NCBI GenBank assembly: GCA_002503215.1
Contig: DARG01000008.1
Location: forward strand, 1 to 22,011
Direction: 5' to 3'
From: Candidatus Parvarchaeota archaeon UBA446
Lineage (GTDB): Archaea; Nanobdellota; Nanobdellia; Parvarchaeales; Parvarchaeaceae
Length of the DNA stretch: 22,011 nucleotides
This document shows, in pieces, positions 1 to 7,482 of the stretch (position 1 is the stretch's first letter; each line of letters begins with the position of its first letter). A program made the position numbers and the translations under genes. The notes below the pieces were generated by a model, which was not told the origin of the DNA, searched no databases, and worked only from the letters and a program-made list of their open reading frames with translations.

Positions 1-1
1 A

Positions 2-118
2 AAGGATTTCTACAGAGCCCATGGCTTTACTACACAAATTATTAAATGTAAACAAAAAATTGCTTTAAAGGAGATATACTGGAAATTTTATAAGTTCCGG
101 AAACAAAAAAATTTTTAA
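2..118 (+). CDS. Possible C-terminal end of an upstream gene (partial)
   Basis: One plus-strand frame is open from the window edge to a TAA at 116-118 and gives 38 codons of a very basic tail, beginning KDFYRAHGF and ending FRKQKNF. Lys-rich tails like this are common in AT-rich archaea, but I cannot assign a family. The other two plus frames are also open for a short way (stops near 45 and 68), so the choice of frame is uncertain. If this frame is right, its stop overlaps the TATA box of the GalT gene. Confidence 0.3.
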   Translation, partial: KDFYRAHGFTTQIIKCKQKIALKEIYWKFYKFRKQKNF

Positions 119-120
119 AT
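113..120 (+). promoter_or_regulatory. TATA box of the GalT gene
   Basis: TTTTAAAT lies with its 3' end 22 nt before the ATG at 143. That is the spacing expected for an archaeal leaderless transcript, where transcription starts at or next to the start codon. The same 22-nt spacing recurs at other genes here. It supports ATG 143 over the TTG at 128, which would lie too close to the box. Confidence 0.55.
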
Positions 121-142
121 ATCTGATTTGCATCCTAATAAA

Positions 143-1114
143 ATGAACGAACAAGAAAGTGATATAAGAATGGATTACAGGACAGGTTATTATTCTATTA
201 TAGTGCCTGGCAGAGAACACAGGCCGGAAGAACTTGAAATTGAGGATGAAGGATCTAAAAACCTGAAAAACTGCCCATTTGAAAGAGATACTGTCGATAG
301 AAAAAATTTGGAGATAATGCATGTAAATGAACCTTGGACAACGATGGTAATAAAGAATAAATTTCCCGAATTGAACGGTTCTACACCTTTAGATTATAAA
401 AAAGGATTCTTTTCTTCCATATCAGGTTATGGCTATAACGAAGTAATTATAGAAACACCGAACCATTTTGATAAATTTGAAGATATGGATACAAAAAAAT
501 CTATAGAATGGCTTTCTGCAGTAATAGAACGTGAAGAGGATCTGTATTCAAGAAATTACATAAAGCACGTGATGGTATTTAAGAATTCTGGAGCTAAAGG
601 TGGGGCAAGTATAGGTCATTCGCACACGCAAATAATAGCATGGCCTGAAATACTTGGAACTCCTAAAATAGAAATAGAGAAAGCTATAGAGTATAAAAAT
701 CAGAATTATTCTTGCCTTTATGAAGATTCTATAAAAAAGGAAAATGAACGCATGCTGTTCGAAACTGAAAAAATCGCTGCCATAGCACCATATGGGTCGA
801 GAATAGCAGGAGAATCTATGCTACTGCCAAAGAGACACGTAAACTATCTCTTAGACTTAGATGAACAAGAAAAAGAGGATATTTTAGAGGCACTAAAAAG
901 TATAATAAGAACTAATTCTAAAATTTTTGGTAAACCTTCATACAATTTTGTAATACATGAAAATAAAAATGAGCCGGATTATCACTTACACTTTGAGATA
1001 TACCCAAGACTCGCAGATTTTGCAGGAATAGAACTTGGACAAAACGTTTTTGTAAATACAATAACTCCAGAAGATTACACAAAAAAATTCAAAGATAATC
1101 TCCTATTTACTTAG
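143..1114 (+). CDS. galT: Galactose-1-phosphate uridylyltransferase (GalT family)
   Basis: 323 aa from ATG 143. GalT moves UMP between UDP-glucose and galactose-1-phosphate through a covalent uridylyl-histidine in the HIT-like fold, in the cytoplasm. The catalytic HxHxQ motif is present as HSHTQ (H159, H161, Q163; H161 would be the nucleophile). The C-terminal half has the GalT-typical YHLHFEIYPRL followed by an AGIE...TPED segment. The start was chosen by the TATA spacing and because the family N-terminus (DYRTGYYSIIVPGR) follows soon after. One oddity is that the usual CxxC zinc pair is only half present: C44 is followed by PFE, so the second Cys is replaced by Glu. H108 and H159, the other expected ligands, remain. 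Related nucleotidylyltransferases of the same fold, such as ADP-glucose phosphorylase, cannot be excluded. It overlaps trxB tail to tail by 12 bp. A degenerate relative lies at 17803. Confidence 0.85.
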   Translation: MNEQESDIRMDYRTGYYSIIVPGREHRPEELEIEDEGSKNLKNCPFERDTVDRKNLEIMHVNEPWTTMVIKNKFPELNGSTPLDYKKGFFSSISGYGYNEVIIETPNHFDKFEDMDTKKSIEWLSAVIEREEDLYSRNYIKHVMVFKNSGAKGGASIGHSHTQIIAWPEILGTPKIEIEKAIEYKNQNYSCLYEDSIKKENERMLFETEKIAAIAPYGSRIAGESMLLPKRHVNYLLDLDEQEKEDILEALKSIIRTNSKIFGKPSYNFVIHENKNEPDYHLHFEIYPRLADFAGIELGQNVFVNTITPEDYTKKFKDNLLFT

Positions 1115-2026
1115 GTTTTTTTCTTCTAAAAATTTCCTTGCGTCCATAGCGCACATACTTCCCCACCCTGCGGCTATTACTGCTTGTTTATAAATTTTAT
1201 CCTGTACGTCACCAGCTGCAAATACACCCTCTTTAGTCGTATTAGTAAAATTATGCGTAATAATATAGCCGTTTTCATCTATATCTATCTGACCTTTGAA
1301 AACATCGGTATTAGGAGTATGTCCTATAGCTATGAAAAGACCATAAGCTGTAATTTCTTTCTCTTCTCCAGTCTTTACATTCTTTATTTTTACACCTTCT
1401 ACATGATCCTTGCCAAGTACCTCAACTACTTCACTGTCCCAAATTACTTTTATTTTATTATTGGAAAGAACTCTGTCTTGCATTATCTTGCTTGCTCTGA
1501 ATTCATGCCTCCTGTGTATAAGAGTAACCGAATCGGTCAATGTGGAAAGATAATTTGCATCCTCCATAGCACTATCTCCCCCACCTACTACTATTACATT
1601 CTTTTGCTTGAAGAAAGCTCCATCACATACAGCACATCCGGAAACGCCTTTTCCAAGTAGTCTTTTTTCATTGTCTAATCCGAGCCACTTTACGGATGCA
1701 CCGGTAGCTATAATTACAGAATACGTTTCATACATGTCTTTTCCAACATAAACTTTATATGGATATGAAGAAAAATCTACTTTGGAAACGTTTTCATCTA
1801 TAACTCTACACTTGAGATTTTTAACCTGCTCTGCAAACTGATCCATAAGATCCGGACCAAGTATTGACTTAAATCCTGGAAAATTCTCAATTTCTGAGGT
1901 AAGCATTAACTGTCCTCCAACTTCAAAACCACGTATAAGCAGTGGATTTAGATCATCCCTGGAAGTGTATATCGCTGCAGTATATCCTGCTGGCCCAGAA
2001 CCTATTATTATCACTTTCTCTACCAT
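1103..2026 (-). CDS. trxB: Thioredoxin reductase (FAD/NADPH)
   Basis: 307 aa, the normal length for low-molecular-weight thioredoxin reductase. The N-terminal FAD-binding motif is GSGPAGYTAA. The redox-active pair is in CAVCDGAFF at about residues 132-140. It is followed by the NADPH-site GGGDSAMEDANYL and the HRRxxFRA signature, here HRRHEFRA. The C-terminal FAD motif is FAAGDVQDKIYKQAVIAAG. The enzyme transfers electrons from NADPH to thioredoxin-like proteins in the cytoplasm. No cytoplasmic thioredoxin is next to it; the only thioredoxin-like protein in the window (19476) is membrane-anchored and predicted to face outside. It is divergent from the glycogen synthase gene over a 67-bp spacer. 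A minus-strand AT box (TTTTAATTATAG, 2045-2056) is suitably placed for it. Confidence 0.95.
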   Translation of the reverse strand: MVEKVIIIGSGPAGYTAAIYTSRDDLNPLLIRGFEVGGQLMLTSEIENFPGFKSILGPDLMDQFAEQVKNLKCRVIDENVSKVDFSSYPYKVYVGKDMYETYSVIIATGASVKWLGLDNEKRLLGKGVSGCAVCDGAFFKQKNVIVVGGGDSAMEDANYLSTLTDSVTLIHRRHEFRASKIMQDRVLSNNKIKVIWDSEVVEVLGKDHVEGVKIKNVKTGEEKEITAYGLFIAIGHTPNTDVFKGQIDIDENGYIITHNFTNTTKEGVFAAGDVQDKIYKQAVIAAGWGSMCAMDARKFLEEKNLSK

Positions 2027-2064
2027 ATTTATTTTATACTGTTCTATAATTAAAACTTTTCAAG

Positions 2065-2071
2065 TATTTAT
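2065..2071 (+). promoter_or_regulatory. TATA-like box of the glycogen synthase gene
   Basis: TATTTAT ends 22 nt before the ATG at 2094, matching the leaderless spacing seen elsewhere in the window. It supports 2094 over the upstream in-frame start at 1965, which would run through the whole spacer and into trxB. Confidence 0.4.
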
Positions 2072-2093
2072 TTTACTATGGCAAATTAATACT

Positions 2094-3869
2094 ATGGAAA
2101 AATTTCTTATAGAGGTTTCATTTGAAGCAGGAAATAAAGTAGGAGGAATATGGACAGTTCTAACATCTAAATCTTCATACATGAAAAAAGAATTTGGAGA
2201 TAATTATCTAGCAATTGGTTTTTACAATCAAAGTCAAGCTGCAATGGAGTTTACAGAGACGGCTCCCCCTCAATTCATAAAAGACGCCATAGCCAACCTA
2301 AAACTAGAGGGAGTTAAGATTTATTTTGGAAAATGGTCCTCGGCTAACGATGTCAATATTCTTTTAATAGATTCCAAAGAATTTGAAAATAAACACATAA
2401 ATGAGATAAAGACGAATTTCTGGAATGCTTTTAATATAGACTCCCTTAATTCTCCTGGTGATTATAATGAGCCACTTGCCTGGTCATATTCTGTAGGTGC
2501 GATAATAGAAGAATTAAGTAAAACTATAAATAAAAAATTAGTTGTGCAGGTTCATGAATGGTTATCTGCAGGTTCATTACTATATCTAAAATATAAAAAA
2601 GTGAATGTACCCACTGTCTTTACTATACACGCAACAGTTTTAGGCAGAGCCATATCTTACTCGGGAGGGAATACCAATGAGTATGTAATGCAAAATAAAG
2701 ATATAACACAAGATATGCCATATAAATATGGAGTAGCCGCAAAACACTTTACTGAGAAGGCTGGTGCATTCAATGCAACTATATTCACTGCCGTCAGCAG
2801 TGTGGTGGCAAAAGAAGCCAGAGTAATACTCGGAAAGGAACCTGACTTAGTAACCATTAATGGTATAGACACAGATAACCTACCTGATACAAATTCTATA
2901 GAGACGCTTAGGGAAAACGCAAGAAAAAAGATAACTAATTTTCTTAATGCGTATTTTCTTCCTTTTTATGATATTAATACCAACAAACTAAGGATATTCG
3001 TTACAAGCGGCAGATACGAGTTTTATGACAAAGGGTATGATATTTTTATAGATGCGCTTGGCAAACTAGATAAAATGCTTACAGACGGCGACTCAATAAT
3101 AGCGCTTATAGCCGTACCTACAGGTACAGTTGGAGTAAGAAATGATGTAGCGGCTAACTACCTTACGTATATAGGTATAAAATCTGCACTTGATGAAGAT
3201 CTTAAAAACTTTGACAAACTGGTCTCAGAGTCACCAGATCTAGAAGAGACTACAGCAAATATGGCTTACAGCAAAATGATAAATGACTCTAGAAAACTAA
3301 TTCAACAGCTTAGAAAGAATAAAATAACTAATCCTCCACTTACTCCTTTTATGCTATCCTACCCCGAAAACAATGATGCTATACTTAATAAACTTCACGA
3401 AAATGGCCTTGAAAACACGGAGAAAAACCATGTTAAGGTAATATTTTATCCAAAGTATCTTGTAGTCGGAGATGAACTTCTTAACCTTACTTATTATGAG
3501 ATGCTGGCACTGTCTACAGCAGGATTTTTTATTTCCAAATATGAACCTTTTGGTTATACTCCACTTGAAGCCGCAGCATACATGTCGATATCATTTACTT
3601 CTGATTTAAGTGGATTCGGTCAGTATTTATTAAATGATTATAAAAACAATTACAAAGGGGTATTTGTGGAGAAAATGCTTGGAAAGAAGAGGGATGAGTA
3701 TATAGCTCAGACTGCTAAGGACATGATGAAAATAGCTCTTATGGGCGAAGACGAGCTATTAAAACTCAAAATATCCGCAAACCAGTTAGCTAATCAGTTT
3801 GGTTGGGATAAATTTCTCCCATTTTATATTAAGGCGTATGATGAAGCTTTAAAAAGGACTTCACTGTAG
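2094..3869 (+). CDS. Glycogen synthase, GT3 (eukaryote-type) family
   Basis: 591 aa from ATG 2094. It resembles the animal/fungal GYS family (GT3), not bacterial GlgA (GT5). Signatures are an N-terminal KVGGIWTVLTSKS, the FTIHATVLGR loop, GRYEFYDKGYDIF with R307 and K313 (the spacing of the GT3 substrate-phosphate contacts), VKVIFYPKYL, and YEPFGYTPLE with both catalytic-motif glutamates E484 and E492, then LSGFG. It would extend alpha-1,4-glucan from a nucleotide-glucose donor in the cytoplasm. The C-terminus lacks the Arg-rich helix (RRxRxxQRxR type) that gives glucose-6-phosphate and phosphorylation control in eukaryotic GYS; the equivalent stretch is about GEDELLKLKISANQLANQF. Its end overlaps the GH57 gene tail to tail by 41 bp, suggesting a paired glucan synthesis/degradation locus. 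Confidence 0.9.
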   Translation: MEKFLIEVSFEAGNKVGGIWTVLTSKSSYMKKEFGDNYLAIGFYNQSQAAMEFTETAPPQFIKDAIANLKLEGVKIYFGKWSSANDVNILLIDSKEFENKHINEIKTNFWNAFNIDSLNSPGDYNEPLAWSYSVGAIIEELSKTINKKLVVQVHEWLSAGSLLYLKYKKVNVPTVFTIHATVLGRAISYSGGNTNEYVMQNKDITQDMPYKYGVAAKHFTEKAGAFNATIFTAVSSVVAKEARVILGKEPDLVTINGIDTDNLPDTNSIETLRENARKKITNFLNAYFLPFYDINTNKLRIFVTSGRYEFYDKGYDIFIDALGKLDKMLTDGDSIIALIAVPTGTVGVRNDVAANYLTYIGIKSALDEDLKNFDKLVSESPDLEETTANMAYSKMINDSRKLIQQLRKNKITNPPLTPFMLSYPENNDAILNKLHENGLENTEKNHVKVIFYPKYLVVGDELLNLTYYEMLALSTAGFFISKYEPFGYTPLEAAAYMSISFTSDLSGFGQYLLNDYKNNYKGVFVEKMLGKKRDEYIAQTAKDMMKIALMGEDELLKLKISANQLANQFGWDKFLPFYIKAYDEALKRTSL

Positions 3870-5010
3870 AATCCAAATGGGATATTACATTCATATAATT
3901 AAGATAAGCGATATAAGGTGAAGTGTACGCATTAAAATATTTGTGTATATCTCCATCTGCAAACCACTTTGTACACATATAGTAGAAATTATCTGAAGTC
4001 TGAAGAATCCTCCACCTATTTATGAGTTCCTTATTACCAGAGGACAATATCTCTTGCTCCATTTCTTTGAGTTTGTTAAAAGCTGCATCCTGCATCTGAT
4101 TACCGAGCCATGCCGATAAATCTCTATCCATATCTGCCCAAGAAAGATAATAAGGCACATCGACAGCTCCAACTGGTTTTGATTTTATTGCTTCTGAAAC
4201 TTTATTAAAGCCTACTCCTTTGGAGATAAGTTTACCTGGTAAATCCTTCATAAACTCAAATATGCCTGTATCATTCCACTGATGTTCTCCAAAAGTTTCG
4301 TAATCCATGAATAGATTTACAGTGTCTCCCTCATTATTGGCTATCCAATTGGCATATTTTTCTGCAGTCAAAGGAAATTCACTCCATGTTTTTGTTGAGA
4401 ACCTAAAAGCGACATCATCGCTAAGTTTATAGTTTCTAAGTAGAACTTTTATATTATTCTCTGGATTAGTATAAACATAATTTGGAGAACGCCATCCCAA
4501 TACTCTATCCCAGCCTTCTGCTAGTATTCCTGTGTATCCAAGTTTTGCAACAGAATTAGCTATATCATTTGAATATAGTGCTTCGGTATTTCTAAATACT
4601 TTAGGATGAAACTTAAAATAACGATACATCAGAGATTTATGTTGCTTTACCTGAGCTATAAATTCTTCTTTGTCTATAAGAAATGAAAGTGAATGGTAAT
4701 AAGTTTCATCAAGCAACTCCATATTACCCGTATCGAAAAGCTCTTGAAAAAGTTGAATTACTTCCGGCCTAAACATCTCAGCCTGTTCCATGAAAGTACC
4801 TGTAAGCGAAAAGTTTACCTTAAATTCCGGATACTCTTTAGCCAGACTTATAAGAAGTTTTGTCATTGGAATATAACACTTGTCTGTAATCTTGTTAAAT
4901 ATCTCTTTATTACGGTTATAATCTATAAACTCCTTATCTTCTATGAAAGAATAAACTCTTTTCAATCTGTAAGGCTGATGCACCTCAAAATAAAAAGTTA
5001 CGTTGGGCAT
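3829..5010 (-). CDS. GH57 alpha-amylase / glucanotransferase
   Basis: 393 aa. GH57 enzymes hydrolyse or rearrange alpha-glucans, and this one has no signal peptide, so it should act on intracellular glycogen. The conserved GH57 regions are in order: HQPYR at 11-15, GTFMEQ at 71-76, the ELLDETYYHSL block at 99-109, FRNTEALYSND at 139-149, GILAEGWDRVLGWRSPN with candidate nucleophile E165, and FMDYETFGEH with candidate acid/base D236. The length and motif style fit the small archaeal alpha-amylase subgroup (Methanocaldococcus MJ1611 type) better than the longer branching enzymes. Hydrolysis versus glucanotransfer cannot be decided from sequence. It is divergent from tRNA-Glu with a TTTAAA box between, and overlaps the glycogen synthase 3' end by 41 bp. 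Confidence 0.9.
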   Translation of the reverse strand: MPNVTFYFEVHQPYRLKRVYSFIEDKEFIDYNRNKEIFNKITDKCYIPMTKLLISLAKEYPEFKVNFSLTGTFMEQAEMFRPEVIQLFQELFDTGNMELLDETYYHSLSFLIDKEEFIAQVKQHKSLMYRYFKFHPKVFRNTEALYSNDIANSVAKLGYTGILAEGWDRVLGWRSPNYVYTNPENNIKVLLRNYKLSDDVAFRFSTKTWSEFPLTAEKYANWIANNEGDTVNLFMDYETFGEHQWNDTGIFEFMKDLPGKLISKGVGFNKVSEAIKSKPVGAVDVPYYLSWADMDRDLSAWLGNQMQDAAFNKLKEMEQEILSSGNKELINRWRILQTSDNFYYMCTKWFADGDIHKYFNAYTSPYIAYLNYMNVISHLDSTVKSFLKLHHTP

Positions 5011-5033
5011 ATATATATTTAAATGTCTTAATC

Positions 5034-5039
5034 TTTAAA
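5034..5039. promoter_or_regulatory. Central TTTAAA box between GH57 gene and tRNA-Glu
   Basis: The palindromic TTTAAA sits 23 nt from the GH57 start codon (5010, minus strand) and 25 nt from the tRNA-Glu first base (5065, plus strand). It is the only well-placed TATA-like element for the tRNA. A more AT-rich stretch abuts the GH57 start but is too close for initiation. Confidence 0.45.
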
Positions 5040-5064
5040 TCTTTGAATAGGTATTCTAAGATAT

Positions 5065-5153
5065 GCCCCGATAGTCTAGCGGCCAAGGACATTGCCCTTT
5101 CGATCATTTTGAGAGGACAGGCAGAAACCCGGGTTCAAATCCCGGTCGGGGCA
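5065..5153 (+). tRNA. tRNA-Glu(UUC) with a 16-nt intron
   Basis: The cloverleaf folds by hand. The acceptor GCCCCGA (5065-5071) pairs with TCGGGGC (5146-5152), with discriminator A at 5153. The D stem is GTCT/GGAC. The anticodon stem TTGCC (5092-5096) pairs with GGCAG (5120-5124). The T arm is CCGGG-TTCAAAT-CCCGG. The region between the anticodon stems is 23 nt, 16 more than a normal loop. Removing 5103-5118 (or equivalently 5104-5119) leaves CTTTCGA, the usual archaeal tRNA-Glu loop with anticodon TTC. The segment CTTTC can pair with GAGAG (5111-5115) to form a bulge-helix-bulge-like target for the splicing endonuclease. CCA is not encoded. Confidence 0.93.
5103..5118 (+). other. tRNA-Glu intron
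   Basis: This 16-nt insert lies at the canonical position just 3' of the anticodon. Because both ends carry an A, the cut could equally be placed one base downstream with the same product. The flanking bulges look like 4 nt rather than 3 nt, so the splice motif appears relaxed. Confidence 0.8.
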
Positions 5154-5338
5154 TATTTGTTTTGAGGTAGTACTATTTTATGAAAAGTGTACAGTCAATT
5201 GCTATTGTAACAAAAGATTGCTAAGTACACATTGAAAAAAGCAATAATGTTTTTTAGTTGGGTATCGCTTGATTTGGTAATAGACTAATCAAAAATGGAT
5301 ATTTACTTATTTTGTTTACAATTGGATAAAATTGTTCG

Positions 5339-5356
5339 TTGCTTACGAAGAAGCAA
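5339..5356. repeat. Short inverted repeat (6-bp stem)
   Basis: TTGCTT and AAGCAA flank a 6-nt loop (ACGAAG). It is a modest hairpin in the gene-free region, with no T-run immediately after it, so there is no clear terminator role. Confidence 0.35.
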
Positions 5357-5484
5357 TTAACTATACATACAATTTTTAGAACTTACGGATTACTTGTATA
5401 ATTATAGAACGACAATACAAATACAGTAAAGTTCCTAAGCACTGCCGTACCTAATTGAGAAAATGAATATAGTAGTGTAATGTT

Positions 5485-5510
5485 CTCCCATAAAATATAT
5501 ATTTTAGGAG
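5485..5510. repeat. Near-perfect 26-nt inverted repeat
   Basis: The core TAAAATATATATTTTA (5491-5506) is a perfect 16-nt palindrome. It is extended by CTCC (5485-5488) and GGAG (5507-5510), with a CA bulge on the left. The GC-containing clamp outside an AT core is more than base composition alone would suggest, and fits a protein-binding site or an RNA hairpin. Confidence 0.5.
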
Positions 5511-5732
5511 TAGCCGTTTGTATACTATTTAAAACACAGCCATATCAAAAAAAACAATGATGTAAGAGTATTAAAACTATAATATGATCCAATAATTCTT
5601 CTTGCAGTGATGCTATGGGCCGTAATATCAGTGCATTATCTATTTATCCAAGATTTACATTGTCAATCTACGGATTATACTGAGTTTGTATGTAACTTAA
5701 GAAAACGTCATAATTATTGTATATTAATATTA

Positions 5733-5750
5733 TTTCTTTATATAAAGAAA
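5733..5750. repeat. Perfect 18-bp palindrome upstream of the HAD gene
   Basis: TTTCTTTATATAAAGAAA is perfectly self-complementary and contains a TATATAAA core. It ends 43 bp before the ATG at 5794. It could be a TATA-containing promoter overlapped by an operator; a further TATA-like run (5772-5786) lies closer to the gene. Confidence 0.5.
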
Positions 5751-5793
5751 CATCTAAAAGGTATTACACCCTATATATAATATAAAAACAATT

Positions 5794-6357
5794 ATGGAAA
5801 ATAAAAATGCCAGTACAAGAATGGGCATTAAAAAGATTGCCATATTCGATTATGATAATACGCTGTTTTTTACAGATGCGGCATGTAAAATGGCTTCAAA
5901 TGATGTACTGAATAAGAAGCTCACAAGATCTAAGATTAAAAAACTGCCACTTGACGTGAGAGTTAAAATATTTACTTTGGCGAGCAGAAAATACTGGAAG
6001 ATGTATAAAGTAAATAACTCAGTCATAGAAAGATGTCAGTCTCTAAAGCTGCAAGGGTATTATATCATTGTTATAAGTACCCGATGGAATACAGTCAAAA
6101 GATATACTATTAAAAGTTTAGTGAAAGAAAATATACCATTTCAAAAATTAGTTCTAGACCGCAAAAATAGCAGAGATGGCGAAAAATTCAAGATAAACTA
6201 CTTGAAATCACTGCTTGGAAAGTATGAAAAATATGCATTTTTTGATGATTCTATAAATATTATGCAGAAGCTTAGAAAGTTTCCATCTTTTGATAAGGTT
6301 TCATTATATTTGGTTAAAGGTACAAAAATAATGGAATATAAGAGAAAAAACAGTTAA
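5794..6357 (+). CDS. HAD-superfamily hydrolase (putative phosphatase)
   Basis: 187 aa. Motif I is FDYDNTL with nucleophile D19 and D21. Motif II is the Ser/Thr in VISTR (about 94-97). Motif III is a Lys near 131-133 (EKFKINYL). Motif IV is FFDDS with D151 and D152. These are the four HAD catalytic motifs, so phosphatase activity is likely, but the substrate is unknown. Part of the region between motif I and II (about 40-80) is Lys-rich and may serve as a small cap. ATG 5821 (MGIKKIAIFDYDNTL) is a plausible alternative start, because HAD proteins usually begin close to motif I and TATA-like runs lie at 5772-5786. It overlaps the GT4 gene tail to tail through a shared TTAA. It may act on a sugar- or nucleotide-phosphate of the adjoining glycan locus (inference). 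Confidence 0.8.
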   Translation: MENKNASTRMGIKKIAIFDYDNTLFFTDAACKMASNDVLNKKLTRSKIKKLPLDVRVKIFTLASRKYWKMYKVNNSVIERCQSLKLQGYYIIVISTRWNTVKRYTIKSLVKENIPFQKLVLDRKNSRDGEKFKINYLKSLLGKYEKYAFFDDSINIMQKLRKFPSFDKVSLYLVKGTKIMEYKRKNS

Positions 6358-7430
6358 TGAACCGCTTCTCTATAGAATTTTTCGAGTTTACTGCAGTTTT
6401 CCTGTATATTAAAATGCTCCTTGACCACTTCCCGTGCAGAATTTCCAAAGTCAGAGTAATTTGATAAGACCTCATTTATTCCTTTGGCTAATGAAGAAGC
6501 ACTTCTTGATTCAACTATTACTCCACCACCAAACTTCAATGCCTCTTTCATACCACCTTGGTCTGTAGTTACAATTCCTAAACCGCAAGACATAGCCTCT
6601 AACATACTTGTTAGGACCCCTTCCCTAGAATAAGATGGGAAGACTCCTATTTTTGAACGTGAGTAAATTAATGGTAGATCCCTAAATTTAACATAACCTA
6701 AGAAATTCACTTTAACTTTTAATCTTTTTGAAAGCGCATAAAGTTTTTCTTTTTCCGGGCCTTCGCCGACAATTGCTAGTTTCAGGTTACTTCCCTCAAT
6801 CGCTTTAATTAGGTAATCTAAACCTTTTATCTTTATTAGCCTTCCAACAAAGATTAAATCATATATCTTTTTTGTTTCTATAGGTTTAAACAACTCTGTG
6901 GCTATACCATTATGAAGGACCTTTTTTATTTTGTGCGAGAATTCTGGAAAAAGAGAATGCCATTTCGTTTTGACTTCGGAGCTAACAGATACTATCGCTC
7001 TTGCCCTTTTAAGTCCTATACCCGCGGATTCTATTCTATGTTCAGGATAGCCATGTAGATGCAGAACAATGTTCTTGTTATCTAATATTATGTGATCATG
7101 CGAGTAGTGGGAGACTATCACGTCTGGATCGCTTCTTTTTATAGTTTCTATGGAATCTAGTTGCATCATGAGAGATTCGGAATTCCATGACTCAAATGGA
7201 ATTCTTGCACCAGCATGATAAACGTTATCTAAAGACTTTACACTAGAAAAAGTAATCTTAACACCCGCTTTTTTTAGTAATTGTAAGTACTCTGACGGTT
7301 TTGAAGGCTTTGTAGTTATTAACATAACTTCGTTCCCTAACTTGGATAATTCTGCCATTTGATATGACGGCACAATTTCTCCCCCACCCACATAGTATGA
7401 GATCCTAGGCTGAAGTACGAGTATTTTCAT
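6354..7430 (-). CDS. GT4-family glycosyltransferase
   Basis: 358 aa in two Rossmann-like halves (GT-B fold). The N-terminus (MKILVLQPRISYYVGGGE) carries the Gly-rich acceptor-side loop of GT4 enzymes. The C-terminal half has FVGRLIKIKGLDYLIKAI, where R and K bind the donor phosphates. It also has the EX7E motif as EGVLTSMLEAMSCG, followed by TTDQGG. It would transfer a sugar from an activated donor to a lipid or glycan acceptor at the inner face of the membrane. No transmembrane segment is visible. It is divergent from the Nudix-methyltransferase gene with a 52-bp spacer holding one central TATA box. The acceptor is unknown. Confidence 0.88.
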   Translation of the reverse strand: MKILVLQPRISYYVGGGEIVPSYQMAELSKLGNEVMLITTKPSKPSEYLQLLKKAGVKITFSSVKSLDNVYHAGARIPFESWNSESLMMQLDSIETIKRSDPDVIVSHYSHDHIILDNKNIVLHLHGYPEHRIESAGIGLKRARAIVSVSSEVKTKWHSLFPEFSHKIKKVLHNGIATELFKPIETKKIYDLIFVGRLIKIKGLDYLIKAIEGSNLKLAIVGEGPEKEKLYALSKRLKVKVNFLGYVKFRDLPLIYSRSKIGVFPSYSREGVLTSMLEAMSCGLGIVTTDQGGMKEALKFGGGVIVESRSASSLAKGINEVLSNYSDFGNSAREVVKEHFNIQENCSKLEKFYREAVH

Positions 7431-7453
7431 ATCTAAATATTAATTTATTAAGA

Positions 7454-7460
7454 TATAAAT
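7454..7460. promoter_or_regulatory. Shared central TATA box (GT4 / Nudix-methyltransferase)
   Basis: TATAAAT on the plus strand sits 22 nt before the ATG at 7483 and 23 nt from the minus-strand start at 7430. Read on the minus strand it is ATTTATA, with TTTATAT overlapping it, also TATA-like. One element in a 52-bp spacer could therefore drive both leaderless genes. Confidence 0.5.
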
Positions 7461-7482
7461 CATATCAGCTATTTAATTTAAT

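Larger units (their letters stand above)
5154..5793. other. 640-bp region with no convincing gene
   Basis: This is the longest gene-free stretch of the window. It is AT-rich with stops in all frames. The longest open stretch (5592-5780, with ATG at 5610) reads DPIILLAVMLWAVISVHYLF at its start, a hydrophobic segment followed by Cys- and Lys-containing residues. It has no family match that I can see and may be chance or a decayed gene. The region holds three inverted repeats (listed separately) and the octamer ACGGATTA twice (near 5394 and 5669). It could be a decayed gene, a regulatory region or a structured RNA; I cannot tell which. Confidence 0.5.

Noticed and set aside
67..75. Strong Shine-Dalgarno-like AAAGGAGAT
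   Set aside because: No start codon follows within a useful distance in an open frame; the GalT start is 68 nt downstream with its own TATA box.
1184..1660. Plus-strand open frame of 158 codons
   Set aside because: It lies wholly inside trxB on the other strand; the protein is Tyr/Ile/Phe-rich with no family features, as expected of an antisense shadow.
1965..2093. N-terminal extension of glycogen synthase
   Set aside because: The upstream in-frame start would place 43 extra residues over the trxB start and the promoter spacer; ATG 2094 matches the GT3 N-terminus and the TATA spacing.
4693..5022. Plus-strand open frame opposite the GH57 gene
   Set aside because: It is antisense to conserved GH57 motifs and has no recognisable domain.
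5592..5780. Open stretch with a hydrophobic N-terminal run (ATG at 5610, 56 aa)
   Set aside because: It faintly recalls pilin or membrane-protein N-termini but has no charged leader or family match, and the composition looks like translated AT-rich noncoding DNA. It is kept only as part of the region description.
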